Shown here piece after piece: positions 5,926-7,834 of a stretch of 7,834 nucleotides of DNA. The stretch's first letter is position 1; each line of letters starts with the position of its first letter. Made by a program: the position numbers and the translations under genes. The notes under the pieces were generated by a model that was not told the origin of the DNA, did no database searches, and saw only the letters and a list, made by a program, of their open reading frames with translations. Origin of the DNA: JBDKTH01 sp964558295 (GTDB taxonomy: Bacteria > Planctomycetota > Planctomycetia > Pirellulales > Thermoguttaceae); NCBI GenBank assembly GCA_964558295.1, contig CAZLDQ010000241.1, positions 1-7,834 on the forward strand, given 5' to 3'.

Positions 5926-6164
5926 ATGGTGCCCACCGTGTGGGAGCGGCCTTAGCAACCCGAGGGGCCCTGCACGATCACGTCCCCCTTCCCCCCCCTT
6001 TAGGATTAGCAAGCCTACAAAGACCACATGCGGCACAATCCGCCCAATCTGCTCCCCTAAACAAAGATGCGGCCGGTGAATCCCCCGCTAGATTTGACGC
6101 CCGCAAAACGGAACGTACCTTTATGTAGCACGCAACTGGATGCTTCGAGTTGAAGGATCTTCCG
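5926..6164. other. Intergenic region with a polypyrimidine tract
   Basis: These 239 bases contain no gene I can support. At 5983-6001 there is an uninterrupted C/T run with a C5 and a C8. A small GCGG-cacaat-CCGC stem lies near 6030-6045 without a T run. TTGACG near 6096 is followed 16 nt later by TACCTT, too weak for a promoter call. Confidence 0.45.
6153..6157 (+). promoter_or_regulatory. Ribosome binding site (AAGGA) that selects ATG 6165 for the CheX-like gene
   Basis: AAGGA lies 7 nt before ATG 6165. The longer alternative, TTG at 6150, would place this element inside the coding sequence and has no ribosome binding site of its own. Confidence 0.65.
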
Positions 6165-6641
6165 ATGCAGGTAGAGTACATCAATCCGTTCTTAGCCTCG
6201 CTGCAGAACACGTTCAAGACGATGTTGGGCTGCGAAACGCGACGCGGTCCAGTTGCGTTAAAAACCGACCATCAGTCGCCGTACGAAGTAAGTGGCGTGA
6301 TCGGCCTTTCGGGCAAAGCAGCCGGAACGGTGGTGCTCAGCTTTTCCAAGGCCGTTGCAATCAAGGCCGCCTCGACGATGCTGATGACCGAGTTGACCTC
6401 CATTGACGACGATGTGCTCGATGCGGTCGGCGAGTTGACCAACATGGTTGCCGGAGCCGCCAAGGCTGAATTGGAAGACTATGAATTGCAGGTGAGCCTC
6501 CCCAATGTCATTACCGGCAGAGGACACGAGGTACACTTCCCTTCGGATGTAACCCCGATCGCCATCCCGTTTGATACGGATTGGGGCCCCCTAACCCTGG
6601 AAATCGGGTTTGCTCCTGTCCGAATGCCGTTGGGCGTCTGA
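6165..6641 (+). CDS. cheX: CheX-like chemotaxis phosphatase
   Basis: 158 aa from ATG 6165, a normal CheX length. The N terminus MQVEYINPFLASLQNTFKTML matches the CheX pattern (an INPF helix that packs in the dimer). The centre VSGVIGLSGKAAGTVVLSFS is the strand pair with GxxxG-like glycines seen in the CheC/CheX fold. DAVGELTNMVAGAAKAEL carries the E-x2-N signature, Glu90 and Asn93, that positions water for hydrolysis of CheY aspartyl-phosphate. The protein has one such motif, as in CheX, whereas CheC and FliY have two, and there is no FliN/SpoA tail. The likely role is ending the CheY-P signal to the flagellar motor. fliG follows on the same strand after 127 bp, so co-transcription is possible but not shown. 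No response regulator or kinase is in view. Confidence 0.82.
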   Translation: MQVEYINPFLASLQNTFKTMLGCETRRGPVALKTDHQSPYEVSGVIGLSGKAAGTVVLSFSKAVAIKAASTMLMTELTSIDDDVLDAVGELTNMVAGAAKAELEDYELQVSLPNVITGRGHEVHFPSDVTPIAIPFDTDWGPLTLEIGFAPVRMPLGV

Positions 6642-6768
6642 CTCGCTCAAGTTTTGCGGATTGCTCTGCCGATACCGCGCGAGCAGACCTTCCCAGGCCG
6701 GTTGGGCGGCACTGAGAAGATAGCGAGTCTGGCGAATCTCACTAAGTGGTACCCCGGGAACTCTTGCC

Positions 6769-7767
6769 ATGGCAGCGACTGATGTGCGAAAAGCAGCCAT
6801 CTTGCTGACCAGTCTTCCCCGGGAACAGGCCGCCCAGCTAATGACCCGGCTAACCCCCAAACAGGTCGAGTCAGTCTCGATTGAGATCGCGAAACTCGGC
6901 ACCATCTCAGCTGAAGAACAAAGCGCGGTCCTGCTGGAGTTCGCCCACGCCAACCCACACGCACTGGTTGGGGGGATGGGGGGGCTGGAAGTCGCCAAGA
7001 CGCTCATCGAACAGGCCCTTGGCCCCGACGCCGACTCGACCCTGGACAACGTCCGCTTGTCGCTTGAGGCGCTCCCGTTCGGCTTTCTACAAAAGGTTGA
7101 CAGCCAAAACCTGCTGACGTTCATCATCGACGAGCATCCGCAGACGATCGCCCTGATCCTTTCCCACGTCCCCCCGGCCCAAGCTGCGGCAATTGTCCGC
7201 GACCTGCCCCCCGAACGGCAAATGTCGGTCGTCCGCCGTATTGCCACCATGGGCCAAACCAGCCCGGAAATCATCCACGAGGTGGAGAAGGGGCTGGAAA
7301 ACCGGATGGCCAGCGTAATGAGCCAGCAATTCGAAAAGGCCGGCGGTGTGGAGAGTGTGGCCGAGATCCTCAACGTCATCGATCGGGCCACCGAGCGCAA
7401 CATCCTGGAAAACCTCGCCCAGGAAGACCCCGACCTGGTCGAAGAGATCCGTCGCCGTATGTTTGTCTTCGAGGATATCGCCAAGTTCTCCGATCGCGAC
7501 ATTCAGAACGTGCTCAAAAACGTCGAGAACTCGCAGTGGGCCATGGCACTAAAAGGGGTCAGCGAGGAACTCAAAGAGAAGATCCTCAAGAACATGTCCA
7601 AGCGCGCCGCCGCCCTTCTGCAAGAAGAAATGGGATACCTGGGGCCCGTGCGTCAATCGAATGTCGAACAGGTTCAGCAGCAGATCGTCGACATCATTCG
7701 CCGCCTGGAAGACGCCGGCGAGATCCAACTCCATTCCGAAGAGGCCGAGGAGAAGTTTATTCAGTAG
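6769..7767 (+). CDS. fliG: Flagellar motor switch protein FliG
   Basis: 332 aa, full family length. The N-domain (VRKAAILLTSLPREQAAQLM through GGLEVAKTLIEQALG) binds the MS-ring protein FliF. The middle domain carries the EHPQ motif (122-125) that contacts FliM, then a GG linker (192-193). The C-domain has the MFVF motif (231-234) and the torque helix. Charged residues that meet the stator are kept by alignment in my reading: Lys262 in ALKG, Arg279 in MSKRAA, the acidic pair Glu286-Glu287 (Asp-Asp in E. coli) and Arg295 in GPVR. It forms the cytoplasmic C-ring with FliM and FliN and converts MotA/B ion flow into rotation. ATG 6769 has only a weak GGGAA 8 nt upstream. Codons 67-72 contain G6 and G7 runs. 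The preceding CheX-like gene fits a motility locus; further flagellar genes probably follow. Confidence 0.97.
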   Translation: MAATDVRKAAILLTSLPREQAAQLMTRLTPKQVESVSIEIAKLGTISAEEQSAVLLEFAHANPHALVGGMGGLEVAKTLIEQALGPDADSTLDNVRLSLEALPFGFLQKVDSQNLLTFIIDEHPQTIALILSHVPPAQAAAIVRDLPPERQMSVVRRIATMGQTSPEIIHEVEKGLENRMASVMSQQFEKAGGVESVAEILNVIDRATERNILENLAQEDPDLVEEIRRRMFVFEDIAKFSDRDIQNVLKNVENSQWAMALKGVSEELKEKILKNMSKRAAALLQEEMGYLGPVRQSNVEQVQQQIVDIIRRLEDAGEIQLHSEEAEEKFIQ

Positions 7768-7801
7768 TGGTGAGTGGACGGTGGATGGAAGCTCGCGGAT
7801 C

Positions 7802-7834
7802 GTGAGCGCCATTTCTTTCCTTAGCAGCAGATAC
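7802..7834 (+). CDS. Possible start of a downstream gene (partial, 11 codons)
   Basis: A GTG at 7802 opens a frame that reaches the window edge (VSAISFLSSRY; the first residue would be Met). A GGATGGA-like purine stretch lies about 11 nt upstream. After fliG a fliH-type gene would be common, but eleven residues cannot identify it and the start may be spurious. Confidence 0.22.
   Translation, partial: MSAISFLSSRY

Noticed and set aside
6030..6045. GCGG/CCGC stem as terminator of the pterin synthase gene
   Set aside because: Stem of four base pairs and no following T run.
6096..6123. TTGACG with a downstream TACCTT as a promoter for the CheX-like gene
   Set aside because: The -10 match is only 3 of 6, and no sigma28 or sigma54 consensus was found either.
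6591..7502. Minus-strand 303-aa open frame opposite fliG
   Set aside because: fliG is certain on the plus strand; the antisense translation is Ser/Arg-rich with no domain.
1..7834. A new defence, mobile or biosynthetic system
   Set aside because: The genes fall into unrelated known families with separate spacers. No CRISPR, toxin-antitoxin pair, recombinase, reverse transcriptase or phage gene was seen.

Overview
The window looks like a chromosomal segment of a member of the Planctomycetota. The basis is indirect: moderately high GC, loosely packed genes with 100-300 bp gaps, few multi-gene operons, exported proteins of the kind common in that phylum (a PHP/CehA-like protein and a proline/alanine-rich probable lipoprotein), and a CheX-like gene beside fliG. 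No rRNA, tRNA, CRISPR array, complete mobile element or phage gene was seen.

Layout from left to right. Positions 1-207 (minus) hold the N-terminal J-domain of a DnaJ-type co-chaperone that runs off the left edge. A 306-bp divergent spacer with a plausible sigma70-type promoter for that gene follows. Positions 514-2037 (plus) encode an exported CehA/PHP-like metallohydrolase-type protein in which the first histidine of the usual H-x-H motif reads as glutamate. After a 305-bp spacer, 2343-3224 (plus) encodes an alpha/beta hydrolase with an aspartate nucleophile, of the haloalkane dehalogenase III / OleB type. Positions 3420-4400 (plus) encode a probable lipoprotein of unknown function with tandem hexapeptide repeats, predicted helical segments and a beta-rich C-terminal part. 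It converges, with a 43-bp gap, on 4444-5205 (minus), an exported gluzincin-type (HExxH...E) peptidase that starts with GTG. Divergent from the peptidase, 5425-5925 (plus) encodes a 6-pyruvoyl-tetrahydropterin synthase / QueD family enzyme. The right end is motility-related: a CheX-like CheY-P phosphatase (6165-6641) followed by a complete fliG (6769-7767), with a possible start of one more gene at the edge.

The genes do not form one pathway. The only functional pair is CheX plus FliG, which both belong to the flagellar switch and its signalling. The other genes are singletons with their own spacers. I did not find a convincing new system. The points most worth checking are the altered metal motif in the PHP-like protein, the OleB-type hydrolase without OleA/C/D in view, the two long G runs inside fliG, and the unknown repeat-containing lipoprotein.
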